This document shows, piece by piece, positions 1 through 7,940 of a stretch of DNA of 64,000 bases. The position numbers were made by a program, and so were the translations under genes. The first letter of the stretch is position 1; every line of letters starts with the position of its first letter. The DNA is from JAHBVH01 sp034437715. GTDB lineage: Bacteria; Chloroflexota; Anaerolineae; Caldilineales; Caldilineaceae. The DNA lies in contig DAOTTR010000161.1 in NCBI GenBank assembly GCA_034437715.1, forward strand, positions 1 to 64,000, in the 5' to 3' direction. The notes below the pieces were generated by a model, which did no database searches, was not told the DNA's origin, and worked only from the letters and a program-made list of their open reading frames with translations.

Positions 1-431
1 TAACCCAAGTTGTGACCATGAAATACTGCGCGTAATCATCAGAGATTATGCCGATTTGTTCTTTGGGCGACAAAACAAACAGGGTGTGGTGGTTCTGGTA
101 GGTGCGGTTTGTAACCGCACAAAGCTGACTCCACCCAGATTGTGCGGTTACAAACCGCACCTACGCGTGTACAAAATTAAATCGGAATAAGGTCTATCGA
201 TTTTTTGAACTGACCAGCGTGTGTTTCGATTATGGTGCATTGATGATTTGAAGCAAAAATCGCAAGCTACATGCCACTTAGTGCTCTATCGTCTTAAAAT
301 CTAGATCAATGGCTGAGTAAGTAGTACCGGTTTCATCAAGTTAAAAGTGCATTGTTTTTTTTGATTTCTCTCTGGTAGTCGATCAAAAAACGATTTCTAT
401 ACGCAAAAATCTAAGGTCACAACTTGGGTTA
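1..431. mobile_element. MITE-like element with 17-bp terminal inverted repeats
   Basis: The first 17 bases (TAACCCAAGTTGTGACC) return as an exact reverse complement at 415-431. No coding frame lies between them. Both ends carry TA, which would fit a TA target duplication as in IS630/Tc1-type elements, so this reads as a short non-autonomous element. The left end coincides with the window edge, so whether the element starts exactly here is not certain. A separate hairpin repeat (98-164) is nested inside it. Confidence 0.6.
98..164. repeat. GTAGGT-type hairpin repeat, copy 1
   Basis: Two 24-base arms (98-121 and 141-164) are exact reverse complements separated by 19 bases. Each arm is itself a small palindrome, with GCGG pairing to CCGC around TTTGTAA. 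The same scaffold with another stem (CACG/CGTG) occurs at 21677-21814. Confidence 0.75.
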
Positions 432-486
432 ATTATTTGGAAGAAGTGACGGACTTAAATGACGGATGTTAGGAGACCGTGCAATC

Positions 487-1335
487 ATGGGTGACTTAGC
501 GCAACGTCGGACCCTTTCCCTCCCATGTCCTGCTGTGTCATGGCGCAAATTCCGGTATCATGTTTTGAAAATCTTTTGGATCATCTTCGCTGCCGCACGC
601 GGGCAACAAAAGCTGGCTCGCCAAGGTGTGTACGCAACCGTGCGTTTGGCTCTATCTTCTGTGCTGCTTGGGTTGTTGCTGAGTGGTTGTAGCTTTGGTC
701 AAGCGGAACCCACGCGCACACCTGTGCCCACGTGGACGCCCACGCCAATCGGTCAAGCGCCCCAAGCACAAGTGCCAACGACACAGGCGCCAGCCGCAGT
801 GCCAGCGACGCCAACCCTGGCTCCCCCGCCGGTTAGCGATACGCCTGTTATTGAAGCCACTACGCCCGCCCCGACCGATACACCCGCCGCAACACAAACA
901 CCTGTCCCAACGGATACACCCGCCGCAACGCCAACCCTCGAACCGACCGCTACCCCTGCCTTTGTGTTTACATTGGAAGCTGCGGAGAAATTTCCGACCG
1001 ATTCACTGGCGGCCGATGTGGTGCGGATTTATCTCTATGTCTACTCGCCCGCCACCTATGGCCTGGCTGGCTATACGTTGCAGGTGCGGCACGATGACGA
1101 ACCTTTGGCCGTTGATGAAGTATCGATTGGCGGCATCCCGATCCAGACACGCAATGAGCCCGGCCCCTATACGCGCTTTGCCAATATGACCGTGGTGTTT
1201 GTCGAGCCGCAAGCCGGGCGCTGGGAGATACAGTTGATTGACGAGGCGAGCACGCCCGTTGGTCCGCCAGCTATCTTCGACCTGACCGCAGAGGAGCGCA
1301 CGCGTGAACTCTATGTGCGCTATGTGCAGCAATAG
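487..1335 (+). CDS. Thr/Pro-rich lipoprotein of unknown function
   Basis: A lipobox (LLLSGC) follows a hydrophobic stretch, so the mature protein is probably lipid-anchored outside the membrane. Next comes a low-complexity Thr/Pro/Ala linker of roughly 80 residues with repeated TDTPAAT units, then a globular C-terminal domain of about 130 residues that I do not recognise. ATG 487 has AGGAGA upstream but puts 67 residues before the lipid Cys. GTG 628 would give a textbook 21-residue lipoprotein signal (VYATVRLALSSVLLGLLLSG) but has a poor ribosome site. The gene stands alone and ends at a strong terminator. Such linkers are common in Chloroflexota surface proteins. Confidence 0.75.
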   Translation: MGDLAQRRTLSLPCPAVSWRKFRYHVLKIFWIIFAAARGQQKLARQGVYATVRLALSSVLLGLLLSGCSFGQAEPTRTPVPTWTPTPIGQAPQAQVPTTQAPAAVPATPTLAPPPVSDTPVIEATTPAPTDTPAATQTPVPTDTPAATPTLEPTATPAFVFTLEAAEKFPTDSLAADVVRIYLYVYSPATYGLAGYTLQVRHDDEPLAVDEVSIGGIPIQTRNEPGPYTRFANMTVVFVEPQAGRWEIQLIDEASTPVGPPAIFDLTAEERTRELYVRYVQQ

Positions 1336-1344
1336 CCCATGAGA

Positions 1345-1377
1345 CGGTGGCAAGCGCAGCTTGTCACCGGTTTTTTT
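1345..1377 (+). terminator. Rho-independent terminator after the lipoprotein gene
   Basis: CGGTGGCAAGC (1345-1355) pairs with GCTTGTCACCG (1359-1369) around a GCA loop and is followed by seven T. The stop codon of the convergent DUF2877 gene lies inside the stem. Confidence 0.85.
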
Positions 1378-2275
1378 GTTTTCCCGCCTGTAACAACACC
1401 CGCCAGCCAAACAAAAAACCACCCAACGCATCGGCCCCAGAAGTGGCACCGGTCGCGAGAATGCGATCGGTGCTCGCGATAATTGCTGGCAAACTGTCGC
1501 CATTTAGCGCGCGGATCAAGTGGTGCCATGCTTCACCGAACGCGCCTGTGCCCGCCGCGGTGAGCCAAGCCGCGCTCAGTTGGGTTGTGCGCGGGGCCGC
1601 CAGCGTGGCGATTTGGCTAGCGTAGGTGTGTAACTTTTCCCAGCGTATTTTCGTGAATTGGGGCCGGAGTGCATAAACTGCCGCCAGCAAGCCCAATAAA
1701 AAATCATCACCTGCCGGTGTCAATCCAGGTCCTAACCCCGCCAGTAATTCTGTCGCCATTGTGAGCAAGCGTGGATTTTCTTCGTGTAGTCCTGAGTGGA
1801 GCAGCGCAGTTGCTTTTTGCGCACGCAGTTTATACTGCCCGACTGGCGTAGTAGCAGTTGTAGTTATAAAAGGTTCATTCTGATCCAGTTGGACAAACCC
1901 TAGCGCGGGTTGGCCGACCTTTCGATAGTGTTTATCGAGCAACCCATAGTTATGGGGTGATAGGTCAAGTAAGGTGGGCAGGTGAGAATCCCAGCAGGCA
2001 AGATCATGCAAGGGCAAGGTGACGGGGCCGGCGGTGATGATGCCATCGCGTAGCTGCAACTGGGTTTGTGCTTTTATCTGGGTGAGCATGGCTGGCGGCA
2101 CGACAAGATGAAAAGGTCCATTGCCATAACGCGGGGTTACAAAGGCGAGGATAGTGCCCATATTGCCAATAAAATTGCAGGCCCCATCATGCGTGCTGAG
2201 GGGGGTAAATTGTTCGTTGCTGCGCATACAAGCAATCAAGAGCGAGGTGCTGATCGAGCAATTGTTTGCGCACAT
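1364..2275 (-). CDS. DUF2877 (AllH-like) family protein
   Basis: Residues about 180-198 read GLGPGLTPAGDDFLLGLLAA, the signature of the DUF2877 family. That family includes AllH, associated with carbamoyltransferase/purine degradation clusters. The biochemical role of a stand-alone member is unknown. The protein is 303 residues; the recognisable part begins near residue 26 (LSTHDGACNFIG), so the first 20 or so residues may not be native. A 101-bp CTAG repeat ends only 10 bp upstream of the ATG and supplies an in-frame stop, so the original 5' end may have been replaced by the insertion. No partner purine-degradation genes are nearby. Confidence 0.75.
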   Translation of the reverse strand: MCANNCSISTSLLIACMRSNEQFTPLSTHDGACNFIGNMGTILAFVTPRYGNGPFHLVVPPAMLTQIKAQTQLQLRDGIITAGPVTLPLHDLACWDSHLPTLLDLSPHNYGLLDKHYRKVGQPALGFVQLDQNEPFITTTATTPVGQYKLRAQKATALLHSGLHEENPRLLTMATELLAGLGPGLTPAGDDFLLGLLAAVYALRPQFTKIRWEKLHTYASQIATLAAPRTTQLSAAWLTAAGTGAFGEAWHHLIRALNGDSLPAIIASTDRILATGATSGADALGGFLFGWRVLLQAGKQKNR

Positions 2276-2284
2276 GGGCCGTGG

Positions 2285-2385
2285 CTAGTAGATCCCGACG
2301 TAAATAAGGTACCCTATTTTTACCATGATGTACACGAGTAACGTGCCTGATTAACTGCCGTGGTATCTACGCCCAATTGTACTAG
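2285..2385 (-). repeat. 101-bp CTAG repeat, copy A
   Basis: This is one of three 101-bp copies (others at 7269-7369 and 7840-7940), here in reverse orientation. It begins and ends with CTAG and has imperfect inverted halves (GGCGTAGATACC against GGTACC...TTTACGCC), so it can fold into a long hairpin. It fills the space between the MoxR and DUF2877 genes, and its terminal CTAG provides the MoxR stop codon. Confidence 0.85.
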
Positions 2386-3320
2386 GAGGCAACTGGCGCG
2401 GGAACGGCTGCGACAATTTCGGCAATAATCTGTGTGGGTGTGCGCCCGCGCAGCCGTGTCTGGGCACTGGTGTGGATGCGATGGGTGAGCACCGCCGCGC
2501 ACAACTGCTTGACATCGCTGGGAATCACATAGTCGCGACCGCGCAGGGCGGCCAGTGCTTGGCTAGCGCGGTAGAGAGCCAATGTGCCGCGCGGCGAAAC
2601 GCCCAGTTGTACGGAGGCGTGTTCACGCGTCTGGCGCACGATCGCCAAAATGTAGCGACGTACATCGGCGTTGATGTGTATCGCACGCACCTGCGCTTGC
2701 AAGGCCGAGATGGTGGCCGCATCTGTCACCGCCTGTAGTTCGGCCAGCGGATCTTGCCGTTCATAGCGCAGCAGGATTTCTTCTTCTTCGGTTGCGGTTG
2801 GATAGCCTAATTGAATTTGCAGCAGAAAGCGATCCAACTGGGCTTCGGGCAGGGGAAAGGTGCCTTCGAGTTCAATCGGGTTTTGGGTGGCGATCACCAA
2901 AAAAGGCGAAGGTAACGCCAGCGTTTCGCCATCCAGCGTCACCTGCTTCTCTTGCATGGCCTCAAGCAAACTTGATTGTGTGCGCGGGGTGGCGCGGTTG
3001 ATCTCGTCACCCAGCAAGAGTTGATGAAAGACCGGCCCTGGACGAAATTGAAATTCTTGCACCTTTTGATTGTAGTAGTTAATCCCCGTCACATCGCTGG
3101 GCAGTAGATCCGGCGTGAACTGAATGCGCGCGAAGCTGCAATCAATGCTGCGCGCCAAGGCCTTGGCGAGGGTCGTTTTGCCAATGCCGGGTACATCTTC
3201 GAGCAGGATGTGGCCATCGCAGAGCAGGGCGACCAGCATCAATTCAACGGCATTCTGTTTGCCGATGATCACGCGAGCAATGTTTGCTTGTAGCTGTTGG
3301 GCAAATTCGGCTGGTTGCAT
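2382..3320 (-). CDS. MoxR-family AAA+ ATPase
   Basis: AAA_3/MoxR ATPase, a chaperone-like enzyme that usually activates a metal-binding vWA partner. Walker A is EDVPGIGKTT (residues 41-50), Walker B LLLGDEINRA (101-110), with the family's EAMQEKQVTLDG and ATQNPIELEGT segments after it. The C-terminal lid domain is complete. The usual neighbours (DUF58, transglutaminase, vWA genes) are absent, although vWA proteins occur elsewhere in the window at 32020 and 37065. The TAG stop is part of the CTAG end of the adjoining repeat, so the last residues may have been altered by insertion. Confidence 0.92.
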   Translation of the reverse strand: MQPAEFAQQLQANIARVIIGKQNAVELMLVALLCDGHILLEDVPGIGKTTLAKALARSIDCSFARIQFTPDLLPSDVTGINYYNQKVQEFQFRPGPVFHQLLLGDEINRATPRTQSSLLEAMQEKQVTLDGETLALPSPFLVIATQNPIELEGTFPLPEAQLDRFLLQIQLGYPTATEEEEILLRYERQDPLAELQAVTDAATISALQAQVRAIHINADVRRYILAIVRQTREHASVQLGVSPRGTLALYRASQALAALRGRDYVIPSDVKQLCAAVLTHRIHTSAQTRLRGRTPTQIIAEIVAAVPAPVAS

Positions 3321-3370
3321 AGGATCGGATTCAGGTGGAAGTAGCTCGGTCGGTTAGATTTTGCGTATAA

Positions 3371-3982
3371 TTATTCGGTTGCACCATGCGCGCGCAGCAG
3401 TTGCTCATTGAGCGCATCGCCATTTTCTGTAGCAACCGTCAATGCTGTTTTGCCTTGAAAGTTTTTCCAGGCCAGATCTGGACTACTATTTTCGAGCAAC
3501 CAACGAACAAGCTCAGGATAGCCTCTGCTCACGGCATTGTGGAGCGCGGCGGAAATGCCGCTTTGCGCGCCCTGTTGCACCAGCCACTGCACGAGGGCCA
3601 CGTTGCCGCTGAGGCTGGCATGGGTCAGAAGTGGGATACCGTGGCCGCCGGTTGCCTGAAGCGCATTTGCATCGCTTTGGACAAAACGTTCGACCGCTGC
3701 TTGACGCCCCAACATTGCGGCTGTGCAGATATCTAGTGGCGCGCCTTGGGCAAGCAGATATTCGGCAATGGCGACATTGCCCACATGCGCCGCCCCTTGG
3801 AGCGCCGTCTCGTGATCACTTTCGCTCCAAGGTTGTGCAACGTTGAGCAGTCCCGGCAATTCAGCCAACAGGGTCTTGACTTTTTCAAAATTGCTATGGC
3901 CGGCAATGACAAATTCACGGATCTGTTCACTCGAAGGTTGATCTGGTACAGTGATTTCTGGCATAGTCATTTCCTTGCTCAT
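3371..3982 (-). CDS. Ankyrin-repeat protein
   Basis: A 203-residue protein with four or five ankyrin repeats, such as TALQGAAHVGNVAIAEYLLA, PLLTHASLSGNVALVQWLVQ and ALHNAVSRGYPELVRWLLE. These form a protein-binding scaffold; the partner cannot be read from sequence. There is no signal peptide or membrane segment, so it is probably cytoplasmic. The start is supported by GGAGAGAAG just upstream on the minus strand. It is transcribed toward the MoxR gene, 50 bp away, and could share its transcript. Confidence 0.85.
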   Translation of the reverse strand: MSKEMTMPEITVPDQPSSEQIREFVIAGHSNFEKVKTLLAELPGLLNVAQPWSESDHETALQGAAHVGNVAIAEYLLAQGAPLDICTAAMLGRQAAVERFVQSDANALQATGGHGIPLLTHASLSGNVALVQWLVQQGAQSGISAALHNAVSRGYPELVRWLLENSSPDLAWKNFQGKTALTVATENGDALNEQLLRAHGATE

Positions 3983-4052
3983 CTTCTCTCCGCTAATTCA
4001 CTATGGTTTATCCATGAGTATAGCAGCGAACGGTACACATGCAAAACCATAC

Positions 4053-4081
4053 TTGGCGTATCGAACTGTTCGGCGTAGAAT
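4053..4081 (+). promoter_or_regulatory. Candidate sigma-70 type promoter of hisC
   Basis: TTGGCG (4053-4058), a 17-bp spacer and TAGAAT (4076-4081) lie 45 bp before the hisC start in the divergent interval between the ankyrin gene and hisC. Prediction by pattern only. Confidence 0.4.
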
Positions 4082-4125
4082 GGAAACTATCAATCACCAT
4101 CCTGCTTTTTCGTTAATCTTCAATC

Positions 4126-5238
4126 ATGAATGTTATGACTATTAACCAATTTTCTATCCAATCGCTACTCCGATCAGAAATCGCTGATCTGGAAGCGTAC
4201 GTGCCTATCCAGCCCTTTGAAGTGCTTAGTGAGCGGCTGGGCATTCCCGCGGAACAGATTGTCAAGCTCGACGCCAATGAAAATCCCTATGGACCACTGC
4301 CGGTTGTATCCGAAGCGCTGGCCGAATATCCATACTATCACATCTACCCCGATCCCCAGCAGAGCGAACTGCGCGCCGCCTTGAGCCGCTTTGTGGGGGC
4401 GCCAGCGGCCAACATTCTGGCCAGCCACGGGGCCGATGAGATGTTGGATTATCTCTGTCGCCTCTTTTTGCAACCGGGTGACGCCATTATCAATTGCCCG
4501 CCCACCTTTGGCATGTATAGTATTGATGCCGGATTGGCTGGTGCCCAGGTGATCGACGCGTGGCGTAACGCCGATTACAGCCTGAATGTTGACGAAATTG
4601 TGCGCGTTGCTGGGGATAATCCGCAGGCCAAAATTCTCTTTTTAACGTCGCCCAACAATCCTTCGGGCAACTGGCTGCCGGACGCCGAACTACGGCAGTT
4701 GCTGGCACTGCCGCTGTTGGTTGTATTGGACGAAGCCTATGTCGAGTTTGCCGATCATGCCAGCCGCGCCCATTGGGTGCTGGACTATGCAAACCTTGTT
4801 GTCCTGCGCACTTTTAGCAAAGCCGCCGGGATTGCCGGGTTGCGCTTGGGCTATGGGATTTGTCCCGATTGGCTCATGGCGGCGTTGTGGAAGTTTAAGC
4901 AACCCTACAACGTGAGTGTTGCGGCTACGGTCGCAGGCTTGGCAAGCTTGCGCTATGTGGATGAGATTCTAGCCGTCGTCGAGCGAATTAAGGAGGAGCG
5001 AAATCGTTTATTGGTGGCCTTACAGACCATTGCCTATTTGCATACCTATCCGACACAAGCAAACTTTATTCTTTGTCGCGTCTTAGAACGCGATGCCCGT
5101 GCCTTAAAAGGAGCGTTGGAAGAGCAGGGTATCTTGGTGCGCTACTACAATAAACCGGGGTTGGATAATTGTATCCGCATTTCCGTTGGCCGGCCAGAAC
5201 AAACGGATCGCTTGCTCGCTGCCTTGCGCTCCCTCTAA
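4126..5238 (+). CDS. hisC: Histidinol-phosphate aminotransferase
   Basis: PLP-dependent class I/II aminotransferase that converts imidazole-acetol phosphate and glutamate to L-histidinol phosphate in histidine synthesis. At 370 residues it has the normal length. Family marks are KLDANENPYGP (residues 47-57), TSPNNPSGN (174-182), DEAYVEF (202-208) and TFSKAAGIAGLRLGYG, where Lys232 would form the Schiff base. A C-terminal Arg in CIRISVG is also present. It is not next to other his genes, so related aminotransferases (phenylalanine or tyrosine) cannot be fully excluded. ATG 4126 is chosen; ATG 4135 is possible. Confidence 0.88.
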   Translation: MNVMTINQFSIQSLLRSEIADLEAYVPIQPFEVLSERLGIPAEQIVKLDANENPYGPLPVVSEALAEYPYYHIYPDPQQSELRAALSRFVGAPAANILASHGADEMLDYLCRLFLQPGDAIINCPPTFGMYSIDAGLAGAQVIDAWRNADYSLNVDEIVRVAGDNPQAKILFLTSPNNPSGNWLPDAELRQLLALPLLVVLDEAYVEFADHASRAHWVLDYANLVVLRTFSKAAGIAGLRLGYGICPDWLMAALWKFKQPYNVSVAATVAGLASLRYVDEILAVVERIKEERNRLLVALQTIAYLHTYPTQANFILCRVLERDARALKGALEEQGILVRYYNKPGLDNCIRISVGRPEQTDRLLAALRSL

Positions 5239-5299
5239 AGCGATAACTTGCGTAAGTCAGCTCTCGTATCTTTTTGGTAAAGGCCCAATCCCGTCTTTG

Positions 5300-5556
5300 G
5301 ATTGCGGCGGCGAATTGTTCATTGCCAGGCTCGGCCAGCACTGTTGCCCCGGCGGCCGAGAGGGCAAAGCGCTCCGCACCGTGATGTTCAACAATGCCGG
5401 CCGCGGCCTGGTTGCGCAGATTCGAGCAGCCAGCGCTCCTGCAAGCCGGTGCTAGTGGCGAGTTCCGGCGCGCTCAGAGCCCCTTGATCGCGCAGTGCGC
5501 TGTAGAGACCCAGGCGATCGCCCATGTGGATCATCATGGTAATGGCGTGGCCGGTG
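5300..5556 (-). pseudogene. Remnant of an SAM-dependent methyltransferase N-terminal domain
   Basis: Read on the minus strand, this interval gives FTGHAITMMIHMGDRLGLYS, then ALRDQGALSAPELATSTGLQ and ERWLLE. After a shift of frame it continues with LRNQAAAGIVEHHGAERFAL and SAAGATVLAE. This resembles the winged-helix N-terminal domain of Rv2258c-like methyltransferases (GxRxGLF, then a GLxERYxREWL-like helix). The break fits a loss of about two bases in what was a Glu-Trp-Leu-Arg segment. The catalytic domain is missing altogether. A palindrome cluster sits directly at its 5' end. Confidence 0.55.
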
Positions 5557-5638
5557 AAGTGTTGAATTCATTCAACACTTGCGACGGGAAACGTGTTTAA
5601 ACACGTTTCCTATCCCAGGCTCTGAATTCATTCAGAGC
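5557..5638. repeat. Cluster of three consecutive palindromes
   Basis: 5557-5580 has 11-base arms AAGTGTTGAAT/ATTCAACACTT around TC. 5587-5610 is a perfect 24-base palindrome centred on TTTAAA. 5619-5638 has 9-base arms GCTCTGAAT/ATTCAGAGC, again around TC. They lie between the methyltransferase remnant and the BrnA-like gene. Confidence 0.8.
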
Positions 5639-5680
5639 AACAGGTGATGAAATTTAACGTTGGCGTAGTAGTTACAAAAC

Positions 5681-6040
5681 ATGAACAAAAACGCTTCTTC
5701 ACTTGAAGCTAAAACCGATTGGAGGCGACTGGAAACGATGACAGAAGATGACATCGATTTTTCTGATCTGCCCGAACTTTCTGAGGCACAACTGCAGGCG
5801 ATGCAGCCGACTCGCCATTTTTTTGCGGAACGTGGTATGGTTTATGTGCCAAAACCGGTTGAATCGATTACCATGCAGCATGATGATGGCACTGTTACCA
5901 CCCACAGCTTGGCTCCGCATGGCAATCTGATCACGTTAGACCCCGATGTGCAACGGTATTTCCCGACTTCTGATGCTGTCAATCGCACGCTGCGCGCTTT
6001 GATTCAGTTCGTGCCTGCGGTGTCAGTTGAAGAGGAATAG
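5681..6040 (+). CDS. BrnA-like antitoxin, apparently without its toxin
   Basis: A 119-residue protein with the layout of BrnA/BrnA-like antitoxins. An N-terminal acidic segment, DWRRLETMTEDDIDFSDLPE, resembles the 'DWxRLxxLxDEDIDxSDxPE' start of that family. The C-terminal part, ITLDPDVQRYFPTSDAVNRT plus LRALIQF, resembles its ribbon-helix-helix DNA-binding segment. BrnA normally pairs with the BrnT RNase encoded just upstream; no BrnT-like frame is present on either side, so this would be an orphan. No clear ribosome site precedes the ATG. The middle section (residues 50-80) is longer than in typical members. Confidence 0.6.
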   Translation: MNKNASSLEAKTDWRRLETMTEDDIDFSDLPELSEAQLQAMQPTRHFFAERGMVYVPKPVESITMQHDDGTVTTHSLAPHGNLITLDPDVQRYFPTSDAVNRTLRALIQFVPAVSVEEE

Positions 6041-6100
6041 ATGATAACTTAGCCGGCGATGGGTGGACCGCAGCAGATAGTGAAACAGATCATAAATTTT

Positions 6101-6181
6101 TTACGGCGTCTTTGCCAGGAAAGCTAACGCTTGGGGCACAATCAGATCCAGTGCCGTGTTTGCGCTGGCATGGTTGTAACT
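6101..6181 (-). pseudogene. C-terminal fragment of a duplicated alpha/beta hydrolase
   Basis: On the minus strand this reads SYNHASANTALDLIVPQALA, then FLAKTP and a stop. It matches the C-terminus of the adjacent intact hydrolase (GLNHAQTSAAVDLIVPRALE, then FLDTGR), including the catalytic His. Only about 26 codons survive. It looks like the leftover of a tandem duplication whose other copy is the gene at 6246-7022. Confidence 0.7.
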
Positions 6182-6245
6182 CTTGCGATTGCAGAGCAGT
6201 GACAATCAACTAACGGCAACAGGGGATTTGCCGTTAGCTGGCACA

Positions 6246-7022
6246 TTATCTACCTGTGTCCAGAAATTCCAATGCCCGCGGCACGATCAAGTCAACCGCG
6301 GCTGACGTTTGGGCATGATTCAGCCCCGGCAGCACCAAGGTCACTGCATTTGGTATTTGTTTCGCATAGGTAAGAATATCTTCCGGATCATCCTGGTCGC
6401 CGATATAGAGCAGGCAGGGCATGGTCATGGTGGGCAAGACAGCTTCCAGCCCTGTCTCATCCGGCGAATATTCGAAGAATGCCAACATGGCACGGGGATC
6501 TAATGTGCGCAGGCGTGCTTCCGAGGTAGGATGAACGGTGCCGCCGGCCCAGACGCGATAGGCATCAATCATTGCCTCAACACCTTCCTCGATGCCGCGT
6601 CGCATCATACCCATCAATGGATGTGGCTTAGTTGGGTCATCGTTGTTGTAGGGCGATGCGCCACCAAGAATCAAAGAACGTAGCCGCTGCGGGTAATACT
6701 TTGCCAGCCCAAAGCCTGTGTAGCCACCCATCGAGAAGCCCCAGTAATGTGTTTGCGCAATACCCAGATCATCCAGCACAGCAATCACATCGTCGACCAT
6801 CGGTTTACAGTCGTAGGCGGCACGGGTGTATAACTTATCACTCTGGCCGTGGCCGCGTGCATCGACCAAGATCAGCTTATACTTGTCTTTGAGCATCTCT
6901 ACATAGCCATAGCCTTGCCACATGCTGATGTTGCCCATGGCACCGTGCCCAAAGACGATCGGTGGGCCTTCGCCTACCACTTCATAGTAGATCTTGATCC
7001 CTTGGTTGTTTGCGGTTGGCAT
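6246..7022 (-). CDS. Alpha/beta-fold hydrolase
   Basis: A 258-residue single-domain alpha/beta hydrolase. The nucleophile elbow is GFSMGG (Ser97), the acid is probably Asp209 in YIGDQDDPED, and the base is His236 in GLNHAQTS. The oxyanion-loop motif GHGAMG lies at residues 25-30 and ARGHGQS at 55-61. The substrate is not predictable; relatives include carboxylesterases and 3-oxoadipate enol-lactonase-like enzymes. The start is supported by AAAGGGAA upstream. A 26-codon remnant of a tandem copy lies downstream. Confidence 0.88.
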   Translation of the reverse strand: MPTANNQGIKIYYEVVGEGPPIVFGHGAMGNISMWQGYGYVEMLKDKYKLILVDARGHGQSDKLYTRAAYDCKPMVDDVIAVLDDLGIAQTHYWGFSMGGYTGFGLAKYYPQRLRSLILGGASPYNNDDPTKPHPLMGMMRRGIEEGVEAMIDAYRVWAGGTVHPTSEARLRTLDPRAMLAFFEYSPDETGLEAVLPTMTMPCLLYIGDQDDPEDILTYAKQIPNAVTLVLPGLNHAQTSAAVDLIVPRALEFLDTGR

Positions 7023-7104
7023 TTGTTTCCCTTTCTGCTAGCTTGAATTTATGCTTATCCAAGCTAATTTCCTGCAAGAAATCAACGTTCAACGGAAAAA
7101 GCGC

Positions 7105-7220
7105 ACACAAAGTCACAAAAAGAAATAAAATAGTGAATTTACGTGATGTTACCCAAGTAAATCTGTCTAAAATCATCCATGTTATCCTTGGACAGACACA
7201 AAGTCACAAAAAGAAATAAA
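7105..7220. repeat. 25-bp direct repeat pair
   Basis: The same 25 bases (beginning ACACAAAGTCAC and ending GAAATAAA) occur at 7105-7129 and 7196-7220, 91 bp apart start to start, upstream of the hydrolase gene. There are only two copies, so this is not a CRISPR array. Together with the 101-bp repeat copy B this accounts for most of the 7023-7377 interval. Confidence 0.7.
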
Positions 7221-7268
7221 GACTTCTTGATTTTGTGTGCATACTTTTGTGGTTTTGCTTCAATCAAG

Positions 7269-7369
7269 CTAGTACAGTTGGGCGTAGATACCACGGCAGT
7301 TAATCAGGCACGTTACTCGTGTACAGCATGGTAAAAATAGGGTACCTTATTTACGCCGGGATCTACTAG
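7269..7369 (+). repeat. 101-bp CTAG repeat, copy B
   Basis: Same 101-bp unit as copies A and C. It is flanked by ATCAAG on the left and CTTGAT on the right. Removing the element plus one CTAG restores the perfect palindrome ATCAAGCTAGCTTGAT, which fits insertion into CTAG with a 4-bp duplication. It ends 8 bp from the stop codon of the VOC gene. Confidence 0.85.
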
Positions 7370-7377
7370 CTTGATCG

Positions 7378-7749
7378 CTACGATTTCGCCTCTTTGACCA
7401 TAAACTGGTTGCCACTGACATCTTGGCAAACAACAAAGGCGGCTTGGGTGCAAGGGCAGATGCTGGAAGAAAGCAGTACACTGCCGCCCAATGTCTTAAC
7501 CTTCGCTTCATAGGCTGCTACCGAATCGACTTTTAGAATCGGGAAGACCGGCGCTAGGGGATTATTCGCCCCTTTCTCAAAGACATTGACCAAAGTTTCA
7601 CCATAGCGCATGACCGAGATATAGTTGATGCCAGCAAAAACGCCCTCGAAGATCTGATCATGGGCATAGAGATCTCGATAAAAGCGACTGGCGGTGGCAA
7701 TGTCATCGACGGTGACGGCCATTCCAAAGGCATCTGGATAGTTAGACAT
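7378..7749 (-). CDS. VOC (glyoxalase/bleomycin-resistance fold) family protein
   Basis: A 123-residue single VOC module with paired beta-alpha-beta-beta-beta units: AFGMAVTVDDIATASRFYRD begins the first and PVFPILKVDSVAAYEAKVKT the second, ending in VVCQDVSGNQFMVKE. The usual metal-binding His in the first strand is replaced (AVTVDDI), so a metal-independent binding or resistance role is more likely than glyoxalase I activity. The start at 7749 (MSNYPD) is preferred over an ATG nine codons upstream because GGAG sits about 10 bases before it. Confidence 0.8.
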   Translation of the reverse strand: MSNYPDAFGMAVTVDDIATASRFYRDLYAHDQIFEGVFAGINYISVMRYGETLVNVFEKGANNPLAPVFPILKVDSVAAYEAKVKTLGGSVLLSSSICPCTQAAFVVCQDVSGNQFMVKEAKS

Positions 7750-7839
7750 CGTAGTAGCTCCTTTTTTGCTTGTCAATTTTTGTTTGTTCGATAGAAATTG
7801 AGAATAAACGATGGATTGTTTGGTGGCTAGCTCAGGCCA

Positions 7840-7940
7840 CTCGTACAGTTGGGCGTAGATACCACGGCAGTTAATCAGGCACGTTACTCGTGTACATCAT
7901 GGTAAAAATAGGGTACCTTATTTACGCTGGGATCTACTAG
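7840..7940 (+). repeat. 101-bp CTAG repeat, copy C, at the break of a regulator gene
   Basis: Third copy of the 101-bp unit; its first four bases are CTCG instead of CTAG. Its right-hand CTAG runs directly into coding sequence of the ATPase/TPR pseudogene (reading LAWLQAHLDRAL), while nothing on its left continues that protein. Confidence 0.85.

Noticed and set aside
683..1189. Arg/Pro-rich 168-residue frame
   Set aside because: Out-of-frame reading of the lipoprotein gene; the composition is typical of a shadow of a Thr/Pro-rich linker.
5681..6040. Complete brnTA toxin-antitoxin pair
   Set aside because: No BrnT-like frame lies on either side; only the antitoxin-like gene is present.
7105..7220. 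Start of a CRISPR array
   Set aside because: Only two repeat units, a 66-bp gap, A/T-rich sequence and no cas genes.
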